Below are positions 8,652 to 16,515 of a stretch of DNA of 64,000 nucleotides, one piece after another. The notes beneath the pieces were generated by a model, which was not told the origin of the DNA, made no database searches, and saw only the letters and a list, made by a program, of their open reading frames with translations. The DNA lies in NCBI RefSeq assembly GCF_015773195.1, contig NZ_JADWYK010000011.1, positions 1-64,000 on the forward strand. Direction: 5' to 3'. Position 1 is the stretch's first letter; each line of letters begins with the position of its first letter. The position numbers and the translations under genes are program-made. Origin of the DNA: Hymenobacter guriensis (lineage in GTDB: Bacteria > Bacteroidota > Bacteroidia > Cytophagales > Hymenobacteraceae).

Positions 8652-8701
8652 CCCACGGGCTGAAAAATAGCAGGTTAGCCGTTGAGGTGACAGGTAATAA
8701 G

Positions 8702-8784
8702 GTGACACGTGACAGGTAAAAAGTGACAGGCAATACCTATTGAAAGGCTTTTTCACCTGTTACTTATTACTTTTCACTTGTCAC
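8702..8784. repeat. Imperfect inverted repeat of a GTGACAGGT word overlapping the DUF5522 gene end
   Basis: Arms of 29 bases at 8702-8730 and 8756-8784 pair at 24 of 29 positions. GTGACAGGT-like words recur three to four times on the left side. The right arm contains the last codons and the stop (8767-8769) of the DUF5522 gene, so the repeat has supplied the protein's C-terminus. Confidence 0.7.
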
Positions 8785-8928
8785 TTTCTTTCGCCAGGGG
8801 CAGTGCCGGCAGCCGCTGCCGCAGCAGTAGCCGCGCCGCCGGTGGTACTGCTCGGTAAAGACCAGATAGCCTTCGGGCGTGTAGTAGAAGTCGCCGGGCT
8901 GCAGGGGTTGGGGCGTGGAGGCTGGCAT
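8767..8928 (-). CDS. DUF5522 family Cys-rich mini-protein
   Basis: A 53-residue protein with GDFYYTPEGYLVFTEQYH followed by RRGYCCGSGCRHCPW, the hallmark of DUF5522. Four cysteines and a histidine in the C-terminal third suggest a metal site, but the function is unknown. The last five residues (VTSEK) and the stop codon lie inside an intergenic inverted repeat, so the extreme C-terminus is probably not original. It is divergent from the AraC-type gene, whose predicted start is 88 bases away. Confidence 0.85.
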   Translation of the reverse strand: MPASTPQPLQPGDFYYTPEGYLVFTEQYHRRRGYCCGSGCRHCPWRKKVTSEK

Positions 8929-9016
8929 AGGAAACAGCCGCAAGATACACCCGAGGCCGGAGTTTACGGGAGGCCGTTTATCTTACGAAGCCTTTCGCCG
9001 CCTCTCCCGCTTTGCC

Positions 9017-9793
9017 ATGCAATACCAGGAATTTGCCCCCTCCCCCGCTCTGGCGCCGCTGGTTGTTCGCTACTGGCAGTTCCAGGTTCCTGAGTCTACC
9101 ACGCCACAGCCCGTTCAACACACGGTGCTGCCCGATGGCTGCGTTTCCCTGGTGTGGATGAAGCCGCATCCGCTGGCCCCGCCGGAAGTGGTTTGGGCCG
9201 GGCCGCGCACGCAGAATTTCCAGTTGATGGTATGGCCCGGCAGCACCTTCGCGGGTATCAGGTTTGTGCCGGGCATACCCTATGCTCTCTTTGGGCTGGA
9301 TATGGCGGCGCTGAAGAATGCGTCAGTGCCAGCCGCCCCCTGGCTGCAACAGTTCCCGGCTTTACGGGCGCTGGCAGACCAGCTGGCTACCACCCCTCTG
9401 CAGCCTACGGCCCTGGATGAGCTCCTGGCTGCCTGGCCGCCGGTGCCTACTGATCAGCTGACACAAAGCCTCGTCGCCAGGATCCTTACTACTCACGGCA
9501 AGGTGCGCATAAGCGAACTGGTGCAGGCGGCTCACCTCAGCGAGCGGCAGGTGCAGAAACGGTTCAAGCAGGCCGTAGGGCTTACCATGAAGGAGCTGGC
9601 CCGCATCCGGCGCCTACGGGCAACGGTCATTCAGCTGCTGCTGGCTAAAAACGAATACTTCGGCACCCTGGAAGAAGCCGGCTACTTTGATCAGGCTCAC
9701 TTCAGCCACGAGTTCACGCAAAGCGCCGGCACCTCGGTGCGGGCGTTTCAGAGCTACATCGAAGGCATAGAGCACACCGACGTAACCGCCTAG
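9017..9793 (+). CDS. AraC family transcriptional regulator
   Basis: The protein (258 residues from the chosen ATG, MQYQEFAPSPALAP) has an N-terminal sensor domain of the type found in many Bacteroidota AraC regulators. Conserved pieces are LVVRYWQF and HTVLPDGCVSLVW. The C-terminal AraC DNA-binding domain spans about residues 155-250, with two helix-turn-helix units (ISELVQAAHLSERQVQKRF and AGYFDQAHFSHEF). An ATG 34 codons upstream in the same frame would overlap the DUF5522 start and lacks family similarity. The ligand and targets are unknown; the divergent DUF5522 gene is one possible target. Confidence 0.9.
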   Translation: MQYQEFAPSPALAPLVVRYWQFQVPESTTPQPVQHTVLPDGCVSLVWMKPHPLAPPEVVWAGPRTQNFQLMVWPGSTFAGIRFVPGIPYALFGLDMAALKNASVPAAPWLQQFPALRALADQLATTPLQPTALDELLAAWPPVPTDQLTQSLVARILTTHGKVRISELVQAAHLSERQVQKRFKQAVGLTMKELARIRRLRATVIQLLLAKNEYFGTLEEAGYFDQAHFSHEFTQSAGTSVRAFQSYIEGIEHTDVTA

Positions 9794-9891
9794 GCTCACT
9801 GCTCTCGATTTCAAACGACGGTTTTTTACAAGCCTGACGGCATCGGTTGGTTGTAGTATTGTGGCCGGTTCTTCACATTTCTCTTTACTAC

Positions 9892-10425
9892 ATGCGCATT
9901 CTATTTCTCGTTTTGGCCGCTCTGTTGTTTGCATTGCCTTCCTGGGCGCAGTCGGCTGCGCCCACGGCCGCGGCCCGCTTGCAGCCTTTTCTATTTTTGG
10001 AAGGCGACTGGCAGGGCGAAGGCTGGATTCAGCTGGGGCCTAGTAAAAAGAGTGAGTTCGTTCAAACCGAAACCGTGCGGCGGAAGCTGGGCGGCAGCAT
10101 CCTGACGATTGAGGGCCTGGGCGTCGACAAAGCCAATCCGCAGCGCACTATTCATAATGCCTTTGCCACTATTGCTTACGATGCCGTTTCGGGTACGTAC
10201 CGGATGCGCGCCTACAGGGCTGATGGCGCTTATACCGACGCCCTGGCTACGCTCAACGCCGATGGTAGCATGACCTGGGGCTTCGAGTTCCCCGCTGCGG
10301 GTAAAGTGCGCTTTACTATTCGACTAAATGAACAGGGGCAGTGGCATGAGAAAGGCGAGTTTTCCCGCGACGGCGCCCAGTGGTATCAGAATTTTGAAAT
10401 GACCCTGCGGAAGGTCTCCAAATAA
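9892..10425 (+). CDS. Secreted DUF1579/lipocalin-like protein
   Basis: A 177-residue exported protein with a signal peptide of about 20 residues (MRILFLVLAALLFALPSWAQ). The mature part has the pattern of a single small beta-barrel: FLEGDWQGEG, an alternating-strand middle, GSMTWGFEFP, and a WYQNFEMTLRKV end. The GxW near the mature N-terminus is shared by lipocalin-like and DUF1579-type domains, which bind small hydrophobic molecules or heme in some relatives. No ligand can be named here. The gene stands alone and is followed by a strong terminator. Confidence 0.7.
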   Translation: MRILFLVLAALLFALPSWAQSAAPTAAARLQPFLFLEGDWQGEGWIQLGPSKKSEFVQTETVRRKLGGSILTIEGLGVDKANPQRTIHNAFATIAYDAVSGTYRMRAYRADGAYTDALATLNADGSMTWGFEFPAAGKVRFTIRLNEQGQWHEKGEFSRDGAQWYQNFEMTLRKVSK

Positions 10426-10461
10426 GGCCGTTGCCTGCCCGTATTTTCCAGCGCCCATTAG

Positions 10462-10490
10462 AGGCCGGGCACCCGAGGCCCGGCCTTTTT
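10462..10490 (+). terminator. Terminator after the beta-barrel protein gene
   Basis: A 9-base-pair GC-rich stem (AGGCCGGGC/GCCCGGCCT) with a 7-base loop is followed by TTTTT, 36 bases past the stop codon. Confidence 0.8.
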
Positions 10491-10493
10491 GCG

Positions 10494-10501
10494 TAGTTTT
10501 G
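10494..10501 (+). promoter_or_regulatory. -7 box upstream of rocD
   Basis: TAGTTTTG matches TAnnTTTG exactly and lies 35 bases before the rocD start, directly after the previous gene's terminator. No clear TTTG at 19-base spacing. Confidence 0.45.
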
Positions 10502-10536
10502 AGGCCACCCATTTTGCCCTTCTAACCCCACCTAGT

Positions 10537-11781
10537 ATGGACGCTACCGCCACTACCGCCGCCCGCAGCCAGGAGCTGATGGCCCTCGAAGACCGTTATG
10601 GTGCCCACAACTACCACCCGCTGCCCGTGGTGCTCAGCCGGGGCGAAGGCGCGTTTCTGTGGGATGTGGAGGGCAAGCGCTACTACGATTTTCTCTCGGC
10701 CTACTCGGCCGTCAACCAGGGCCACTGCCACCCGCGCATCATTGGGGCCCTCACCGAGCAGGCCCAGAAGCTCACCCTCACGTCCCGCGCTTTCTTCAAC
10801 GACCAGCTGGGGGCAGCCGAAAAGCAGCTGTGTGAGCTTTTCAACTACGACAAGGCCCTGCTGATGAACTCGGGCGCCGAAGCCGTGGAAACTGCCCTGA
10901 AGCTGGCCCGCAAGTGGGGCTACCAGGAGAAAGGCATTGCCCCCAACCAGGCCCGCATCATCGTGGCCGAGCACAACTTCCACGGGCGCACCACCGGCAT
11001 CATCTCCTTCAGCACCGACCCCGACTCTACCGGCGGCTTCGGTCCCTACGTGCCCGGCTATCAGGTGGTGCCCTACGACGACTTGGCCGCGCTGGAAGAA
11101 GCCGTGCAGGACCCGCACGTGTGCGGCTTTTTGGTGGAGCCTATTCAGGGTGAGGCCGGCGTGATGGTGCCGTCGGATGGCTACCTGGCTAAAGCGGCGG
11201 CCATCTGCAAGGCGCACAATGTGCTGTTTATTGCCGATGAAATCCAGACTGGCCTGGGCCGCACCGGGGAGCTGCTGGCCGTGTGCTACGAAGGCGTGCA
11301 CGCCGATATCTTGATTCTGGGTAAGGCCCTGAGTGGAGGCGTGCTGCCAGTGTCGGCGGTGATGGCCCGAAACGAAATCATGCTCACCATCCAGCCGGGC
11401 CAGCACGGCTCTACCTTCGGCGGCAACCCGCTGGCCTCGGTGGTGCTGCGCGCAGCTCTGGATGTACTGCTGGACGAGAAGCTGACCGAAAATGCCCGCG
11501 CCCTGGGGGAAGTGTTCCGGGAGCGGATGCGCCGCGTGCAGGCCAAGCGTCCCGAAGTGGTGGAGCTGGTTCGCGGCAAGGGTCTGCTGAACGCCGTTAT
11601 CATCAAACCCCACGCCGACGGCCGCACGGCCTGGGACGTGTGCGTAACGCTGATGGAGCGCGGGCTGCTGGCCAAGCCCACCCACGGCGACATCATCCGG
11701 TTTGCCCCACCCCTGGTCATCACCGAGGAGCAGCTGCACGCCGCCTGCGACATTATCGAGGAAGTGATTCTGGCATTCTAA
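10537..11781 (+). CDS. rocD: Ornithine aminotransferase
   Basis: A PLP enzyme that converts ornithine and 2-oxoglutarate to glutamate semialdehyde and glutamate, linking arginine and proline metabolism. At 414 residues the fold is a complete class III aminotransferase: HPRIIGAL near 65, [15 protein letters not shown] 111-125, NFHGRTTG 147-154, [13 protein letters not shown] 232-244 with the PLP-contacting aspartate, and the Schiff-base lysine K263 in [10 protein letters not shown]. The [13 protein letters not shown] start is characteristic of ornithine aminotransferases as opposed to acetylornithine aminotransferases. The gene is monocistronic, with a promoter box upstream and a long dyad right after the stop. 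Confidence 0.95.
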   Translation: MDATATTAARSQELMALEDRYGAHNYHPLPVVLSRGEGAFLWDVEGKRYYDFLSAYSAVNQGHCHPRIIGALTEQAQKLTLTSRAFFNDQLGAAEKQLCELFNYDKALLMNSGAEAVETALKLARKWGYQEKGIAPNQARIIVAEHNFHGRTTGIISFSTDPDSTGGFGPYVPGYQVVPYDDLAALEEAVQDPHVCGFLVEPIQGEAGVMVPSDGYLAKAAAICKAHNVLFIADEIQTGLGRTGELLAVCYEGVHADILILGKALSGGVLPVSAVMARNEIMLTIQPGQHGSTFGGNPLASVVLRAALDVLLDEKLTENARALGEVFRERMRRVQAKRPEVVELVRGKGLLNAVIIKPHADGRTAWDVCVTLMERGLLAKPTHGDIIRFAPPLVITEEQLHAACDIIEEVILAF

Positions 11782-11786
11782 GGGTT

Positions 11787-11868
11787 CAGTTATTTGGTTT
11801 CCAGTTGTCCGTTGTCAGTGTTTGTATAAGAACTGCCTGACAACAGGCAACTGGAAATTAAATAACTG
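11787..11868. repeat. Inverted repeat directly after rocD
   Basis: Arms of 32 bases (11787-11818 and 11837-11868) pair at 28 of 32 positions around an 18-base loop. The arms contain CAGTTGTCCGTTGTCAG, the same word used in the rimO/bshC dyad. It begins five bases after the rocD stop and could act as a terminator, though it has no U-run. Confidence 0.75.
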
Positions 11869-11974
11869 AGTAGTTTCCCGGACTAAACATGGATTTAACT
11901 CAGGAAGTTAACTAGTTCACCGGGTAGCGGAACGGTTTGGGCGAAAAGGGTAGTTAGACAGCCGCAAAGCTGCG

Positions 11975-11982
11975 TAGCTTTG
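11975..11982 (+). promoter_or_regulatory. -7 box before the lipoprotein run
   Basis: TAGCTTTG fits TAnnTTTG exactly, 27 bases before the first lipoprotein start. The -33 region is not convincing. Confidence 0.4.
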
Positions 11983-12009
11983 TAAGGTCTTCACTGCTTT
12001 TCACTGGCT

Positions 12010-12216
12010 ATGTCAACTCGTTACTCGCTGCTTTTGTGCGCCTCCATTCTGATGCTGGGCAGCTGCCAGAGCTCCAAAACCGCTTTTCAGCGGCCTTCAG
12101 GCCAGGCCGTAGCCAGTACCACGGCTGTGATGATGCACGACTCGCAGGGCCCCGAGCCTACCCGCGTGCTGCTTTCCCCTGAACCAGCTCCGGCCGCCAA
12201 GCAGCTGGATAAGTAG
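12010..12216 (+). CDS. Small lipoprotein of the tandem CxSxxxAFQ group
   Basis: This 68-residue protein has a lipoprotein signal with lipobox MLGSC (acylated Cys about 19), followed by QSSKTAFQRPSGQAV and a short Pro/Ala-rich tail. It lacks the C-terminal membrane hairpin of the next genes, so it looks like a truncated or minimal member. The shared C-x-S-x-x-x-AFQ(F) mark after the lipobox links it to the three loci downstream. No function is known; it is probably anchored in the inner or outer membrane. Confidence 0.6.
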   Translation: MSTRYSLLLCASILMLGSCQSSKTAFQRPSGQAVASTTAVMMHDSQGPEPTRVLLSPEPAPAAKQLDK

Positions 12217-12346
12217 CTTTTTTTACTGAGCTTATAACAGCGCGCCGCGTTGGACTTTTTCGGGTCCGGCGCGGCGCGCCGGCGTTCGGCCCAACGAGGC
12301 GCGGGCGGGTTGCGTACCTTGGCGCCGTACTCTTCTCCCCTATTCT

Positions 12347-12889
12347 ATGCCTTGCACAGGTACTCGCCGGATGTGGCAGCGCGCCGGTTTCTTTGCCCTG
12401 CTACCCTTGCTGCTAATGGGCTGCCACAGCCAGCAGGCGGCTTTCTCGTTCCGGCCCGCCCCCCTAGCAGCCGTGGCGCCCGCTGGTATGCCGGATAGCC
12501 AGCCGGCCGCGCCGTTGCTGGAAGCTTCCGTGGCGCCGGCGGCGGCGCCTACCGTACGGCATTCCTTACCCGCCCGCCTGGTGTTGCCGCGTCGCGTGCT
12601 GGCCGCCCGGCCCGCTACTCCGGCCGTGCAGGCCGCTACCGCCACGGCGCGGCCGCAAAAAGCGCCGCACCGCAGACTGGCACCCACGGGCCGGGAGCAC
12701 GACACACTGCATCTGGTGCTAGGCGGATTGCTGGTGATTGGCGGAGTGCTGGCGGGGTTGCTGCTCGGCGGCTGGCTGGGCCTGGGCGTGGGCGCGCTGA
12801 TTGTGCTACTGGGCTATTACTTCCTGGTGATGGGCATCGGGGGCAGCCAAGCCTGGCGGGAAATCTTCCAGGAGTTCTTTAATATGTAG
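12347..12889 (+). CDS. Lipoprotein with C-terminal membrane hairpin, tandem copy 2
   Basis: 180 residues: N-terminal signal and lipobox LLLMGC, then HSQQAAFSFRPAP, an Ala/Pro-rich low-complexity linker (about 45-110), and two hydrophobic segments near 124-165 separated by a glycine-rich turn (GGWLGLGVGAL). The arrangement of lipid anchor, flexible linker and membrane hairpin recurs in the next gene and in the pseudogene. The protein family is not recognised. The gene ends one base before the next start, so the two are co-transcribed. Gene content is very GC-rich, unlike the next copy. Confidence 0.65.
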   Translation: MPCTGTRRMWQRAGFFALLPLLLMGCHSQQAAFSFRPAPLAAVAPAGMPDSQPAAPLLEASVAPAAAPTVRHSLPARLVLPRRVLAARPATPAVQAATATARPQKAPHRRLAPTGREHDTLHLVLGGLLVIGGVLAGLLLGGWLGLGVGALIVLLGYYFLVMGIGGSQAWREIFQEFFNM

Positions 12890-12890
12890 A

Positions 12891-13427
12891 ATGAAGAAAG
12901 AACTACCCTATTGGATATTGCTGGTTTTCGGGCTACTGATTGGTTGCCGGAGCGAGAAAGCAGCTTTTCAGCTTCGCCAGCCTCAGTTACTAGTAGCACA
13001 GATGGATACAACAGGCTCAGTGGAAGCTTATGCTTCCTTGACTACCGCTATTGACCCAGTTAGTGCTCTGCGACGAGGTATGTTTCCACGTGAACGGCTC
13101 AAGCAGTTGGCTTCTCATAGGCAGGTGCATTACAACCGCAGATTTACCGCTCGTATACGTCAAATAGCGGTACGACCCGCTCGTCTTCTAGCTTCCAAGG
13201 ATAACGTTCAACAGCGCCACTTGCCTGCACCAGGTAAAGCTGCTCCTGTGGAAATGAAAAAGCCAGCAAGCCTTGGGGAGGTTATTTTCGTGATCGGGTC
13301 ATGCCTAATGTTGTCAGGAATTATTGTTGGCTTGATAATCGGTGGCAGCACTGGATTTACAGTAGGTGCTAGCCTTGTTGGAATTGGCTTACTTATGGGA
13401 GCAGTTGCTTACGGAGGCATCAAGTAA
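12891..13427 (+). CDS. Lipoprotein with C-terminal membrane hairpin, tandem copy 3
   Basis: 178 residues with the same plan as the preceding gene: MKKELPYWILLVFGLLIGC signal/lipobox, then RSEKAAFQLRQPQLLVAQ, a basic linker (about 50-115), and two hydrophobic segments with IIGGSTGFTVGAS between them near 125-175. Its start is adjacent to the stop of copy 2. Base composition is clearly AT-richer than copy 2, so the paralogs did not arise by very recent duplication, or this copy was acquired separately. Function unknown. Confidence 0.65.
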   Translation: MKKELPYWILLVFGLLIGCRSEKAAFQLRQPQLLVAQMDTTGSVEAYASLTTAIDPVSALRRGMFPRERLKQLASHRQVHYNRRFTARIRQIAVRPARLLASKDNVQQRHLPAPGKAAPVEMKKPASLGEVIFVIGSCLMLSGIIVGLIIGGSTGFTVGASLVGIGLLMGAVAYGGIK

Positions 13428-13475
13428 CAGCCTTTATACCCGCACCCTTCGCAAGTACAAACCTAGCCCATTACC

Positions 13476-13993
13476 ATGTCGATGCCCCAGCCCCTTCGCA
13501 ATCAGGTAATGCTCGCTCTGTTTGTATGGCCGGGTGCCGGAGTCAACAAGCTCCTTTCCACTTTTACTCTACCAAACAGTCCGCTGCTACTGTCCAAGGC
13601 TCGGACAGCGCCACAAAGGTTGTGCAGGCTGCTCAAGAGCCTTCTGCGCAAGGTGCCTTACCGCCCTAATTCAGCGTGAATCAGCCCGTAGCTCAGGCGG
13701 CAAAGCCGCAGCTTCATTCGCTTCCCACGGGCCCGGTGGTTCCTACCATTGCGGCCAAACGTCATCAGCCAGCTTCCCGGGTAAAGCCAGTTCGTGCTAC
13801 CCCCACGCCAGGTTTTAGCGACCAGGTTGCATTCGTTCTGTTTGCCGTTACGGCAGGGCTCCTAATAGCTGTTGGAGTGCTAGTTTTGATTCTCATGAGC
13901 AGTTCGCTTGGTATTTTGCTCGGCATCCTTCTGCTAGCAGGAGGCATGTTCTGTAGCTTGATTGCAACAATTTTAAAAGTGGGGGTCCATTAA
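13476..13993 (+). pseudogene. Decayed fourth copy of the tandem lipoprotein
   Basis: The signal segment MSMPQPLRNQVMLALFVW is in one frame. The lipobox region then continues in another frame as AGCRSQQAPFHFYSTKQS, so there is a frameshift near 13523-13530. That second frame hits TAA at 13667-13669 after ALPP and continues in the same frame as FSVNQPVAQAAKPQ through a Pro-rich linker and two hydrophobic helices to a stop at 13993. All parts of the family are present in order, with two inactivating lesions. A GTG at 13676 could in theory start a 105-residue remnant without the lipobox. Confidence 0.75.
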
Positions 13994-14132
13994 TTATTCT
14001 TATTCACTTCACCCTTAAACGACTGATGTTGGACTCTCTGGGGCGGCGTAAAATAGTAACGATCAAAACAAGCAGAGGCCCCGCGCTGCCGAGTGGCAAG
14101 GCAGGCCTCCGTTATTCTGATTATCAGCCAGC

Positions 14133-14450
14133 CTAGGAAGTAGGGCGGCCGGCGTGGGAGGTGCTGTCGTTGGGCTGGTTGTTGCGGAACTCCTTGTCGG
14201 AGCTGTCAGCGCCCCGCTCGTCGGAAGGAGCGGCGTGGGAGCCCTGGGGGCTGTGGCTTTCCGAGTCGAACTTGCCTTTCTTGGCGCCGCCGCTGTGGCC
14301 TTCCCGGCTCGGCACGTTCTCGCCGCGGGTGTTGGTAGCGTCGCCGGCTACGGGGCCTTCGTGCGGGCCCGAGGGCTGGCCGCTTACGCCGGGTGCTTTT
14401 TTGCCGGTTTCGGCACTGTTGGGCGAGTTATCCGTTTTCTTATTTGCCAT
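14133..14450 (-). CDS. Small disordered hydrophilic protein
   Basis: A 105-residue protein from ATG (MANKKTDNSPNSAETGKKAP), almost entirely Gly, Ser, Asp, Glu, Lys, Asn and Pro, with no hydrophobic core, signal or membrane segment. Such proteins are common in environmental Bacteroidota and are sometimes stress-related, but no family or function is identifiable. The frame is open upstream to 14603, yet the upstream part is Cys/Trp-rich and unlike the rest, so the later ATG is preferred. It is flanked by about 140 and 290 bases of apparently empty sequence. Confidence 0.6.
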   Translation of the reverse strand: MANKKTDNSPNSAETGKKAPGVSGQPSGPHEGPVAGDATNTRGENVPSREGHSGGAKKGKFDSESHSPQGSHAAPSDERGADSSDKEFRNNQPNDSTSHAGRPTS

Positions 14451-14742
14451 GGTTGTAGGTAGATTAGGTTGAGCACCTACCCGAAACAATTGTTGCGGGT
14501 AAGCTGCCCTATTGTACGGCCGGCACGTTCCGCAGGATAAGGCCCAGCTTAGGCCGGAACAGGAAAAGAAGCCGTATTGGCTGGCGCTGAGAAATGAAAC
14601 CACTCTTGGGAATCTTGCTGCTGACTTGCTGGAGTGTAGGCCAAACTGCCGCTATAGTACTCCCCGCTGGCAGTTATAACTCCCGCCCGCAACCTTACCT
14701 TCGCCCCGGTTGTTCTCTCCCGTCTTACCAATTGTAACGTCC

Positions 14743-15735
14743 ATGCCGAATCTGCCAACGCACCGGCCCCGCCGCAACCGCAAGTCCGAGGTTATCCGGG
14801 ATATGGTGCAGGAAACCCGCCTCACCACCCACGATTTTATTTACCCCGTTTTCCTGATTGAAGGCCAGAACCAGGAGCTGCCCATCCACTCCATGCCGGG
14901 CATCAGCCGCTTTTCCGCCGACCTGCTCATTGATGAAATCGGGCGGTGCGTGGAGCTGGGTGTGAAGGCCTTTGCGCCGTTTCCCAGCATCAACGACGCG
15001 CTGAAAGACCGGCTGGCCCGCGAATCGGCCAACCCCGAGGGGCTGTACCTGAAAACCGTGGCCGACATCAAGCGCCAATTTCCGGATATTGTGTTGATGA
15101 CCGACGTAGCCATGGACCCCTACTCTTCCGATGGGCACGATGGGGTAGTGGATGCTGAGTCGGGCGAAATCCTGAACGACGCTACCCTGGAGGTGCTCGG
15201 CCAGATGGCGCTGGCTCAGGCCCGCGCCGGGGCTGACATCATCGGACCCTCCGACATGATGGACGGCCGCGTGGCCTGGATCCGGGAGGTGCTCGACCAG
15301 AACGCGTTCAGCCACGTGAGCATCATGAGCTACACGGCCAAGTACGCCTCGGCTTTCTACGGTCCCTTCCGCGACGCCCTGGATTCAGCCCCTAAGAAAG
15401 GCGACAAGAAAAGCTACCAGATGAACCCAGCCAACCGCCGTGAGGCCCTGCGCGAGCTGGCCCTCGACGAAGCCGAAGGCGCCGACATGGTGATGGTGAA
15501 GCCCGCCCTGAGCTACCTCGACGTGATTCACGACGTGAAAACGCACACCAACCTGCCCGTTACGGCTTATAACGTATCGGGCGAGTACGCCATGGTGAAG
15601 GCCGCCGCCCAGAACGGCTGGCTCGACGGGGAGCGGACGATGATGGAAGTGCTGACCAGCATCAAGCGCGCCGGCGCCGACGCCATTCTCACGTACTTCG
15701 CCAAAGAAGCCGCGGCTGTACTGCGCCGGGGGTAA
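14743..15735 (+). CDS. hemB: Delta-aminolevulinic acid dehydratase (porphobilinogen synthase)
   Basis: Condenses two 5-aminolevulinate molecules to porphobilinogen, the second step of the common tetrapyrrole pathway. At 330 residues it is full length. The two active-site lysines are K200 (SYTAKYASAFYGPFR) and K253 (MVMVKPALSYLD). The segment at 121-134, DVAMDPYSSDGHDG, has aspartates where zinc-type enzymes have cysteines, placing it in the Asp-rich, zinc-independent (magnesium-type) group. The start at MPNLPTHRPRR is chosen over an in-frame ATG 11 codons upstream. No other hem genes are nearby, and a terminator follows about 160 bases on. Confidence 0.96.
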   Translation: MPNLPTHRPRRNRKSEVIRDMVQETRLTTHDFIYPVFLIEGQNQELPIHSMPGISRFSADLLIDEIGRCVELGVKAFAPFPSINDALKDRLARESANPEGLYLKTVADIKRQFPDIVLMTDVAMDPYSSDGHDGVVDAESGEILNDATLEVLGQMALAQARAGADIIGPSDMMDGRVAWIREVLDQNAFSHVSIMSYTAKYASAFYGPFRDALDSAPKKGDKKSYQMNPANRREALRELALDEAEGADMVMVKPALSYLDVIHDVKTHTNLPVTAYNVSGEYAMVKAAAQNGWLDGERTMMEVLTSIKRAGADAILTYFAKEAAAVLRRG

Positions 15736-15895
15736 GCGTCTTAGCAGTATCCTATTTTAAATCATTCCAGCCGAAAGTCGCAGAGGGAAGAATCCGGCTC
15801 ACTTCCGAGAAGGCACAGAGAAGGCACTCCGAACCCAGTGTACTTCCAGCTGCCAGCCAACAGCCCGGATAAATACTACTTCGTTGATTTAGCGC

Positions 15896-15927
15896 AAGCC
15901 CGCTGGCATTTCGTCGGCGGGCTTTTT
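15896..15927 (+). terminator. Terminator downstream of hemB
   Basis: AAGCCCGC/GCGGGCTT stem with a 13-base loop and a T5 run on the plus strand. It also lies just past the stop of the convergent small membrane protein gene. Confidence 0.6.
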
Positions 15928-15948
15928 GCTGCCCGCAAACGGCCTAAC

Positions 15949-16401
15949 TTATGCCTTTGAAGTAGCCGTTGGATTACGCTCTGGCCCAATTCGATGGTTG
16001 AAGCCAACAAGCAACCCGATGAGTGGTGCTACATATACTGCGTAAGCAAGAGCAGAACTCCAGAACTGAGGATTTTCTATCCTCACACATAGAAGCAGGG
16101 TTGTAAGGCCAGCAATGAACCCAAATACCCCTCGCAAGAACTGTTTCAAGAGCAGACTTTCTCTGTCTGTCTCTTTCAGGTATTTATAGCCCGTTGATAC
16201 AACGCCTACAGAAAAGGACATACAGCCAATGATTGTTGCGGCCAAACCGGACTCAACTAGCCCAACCTGCTTACCAACAAGCACACTTAGTAACCCAACG
16301 AATAGAGCCGTTGCAACCACTCCTGCAAATCCGTATGCCAGAGCAACAAGCGTTTCCTCCATTGCCAAAAGCAGTACATTGATCTTCTCCGATTTCGCCA
16401 T
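15949..16401 (-). CDS. Small multi-span membrane protein of unknown function
   Basis: About 150 residues from the ATG (MAKSEKINVLLLAMEETLVA), with four hydrophobic helices at roughly 20-45, 52-75, 95-115 and 122-145. A basic segment, STGYKYLKETDRESLLLKQF, lies between the second and third. Upstream in frame only a TTG would extend it by 16 residues. Codon use is noticeably less GC-rich than in neighbouring genes, suggesting later acquisition. No family is recognised. It is convergent with hemB. Confidence 0.6.
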   Translation of the reverse strand: MAKSEKINVLLLAMEETLVALAYGFAGVVATALFVGLLSVLVGKQVGLVESGLAATIIGCMSFSVGVVSTGYKYLKETDRESLLLKQFLRGVFGFIAGLTTLLLCVRIENPQFWSSALAYAVYVAPLIGLLVGFNHRIGPERNPTATSKA

Positions 16402-16515
16402 GTTTTCTGAAGCTATGGATAGGCCAATATACGCGTATGGGTGAGTCAAACATTAGCCGTTGCTAGCACCTGGTGCAAAGGCAACGACACTTCATAACAG
16501 AAATGAAAGTGGCTG

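Noticed and set aside
10522-11739. 405-codon open frame antisense to rocD
   Set aside because: Shadow frame in GC-rich coding DNA; His/Gly/Gln-rich translation with no family features, and rocD is fully supported.
14549-14758. Short minus-strand frame before hemB
   Set aside because: Overlaps the hemB start, has no signal or family features, and would read through the hemB leader.
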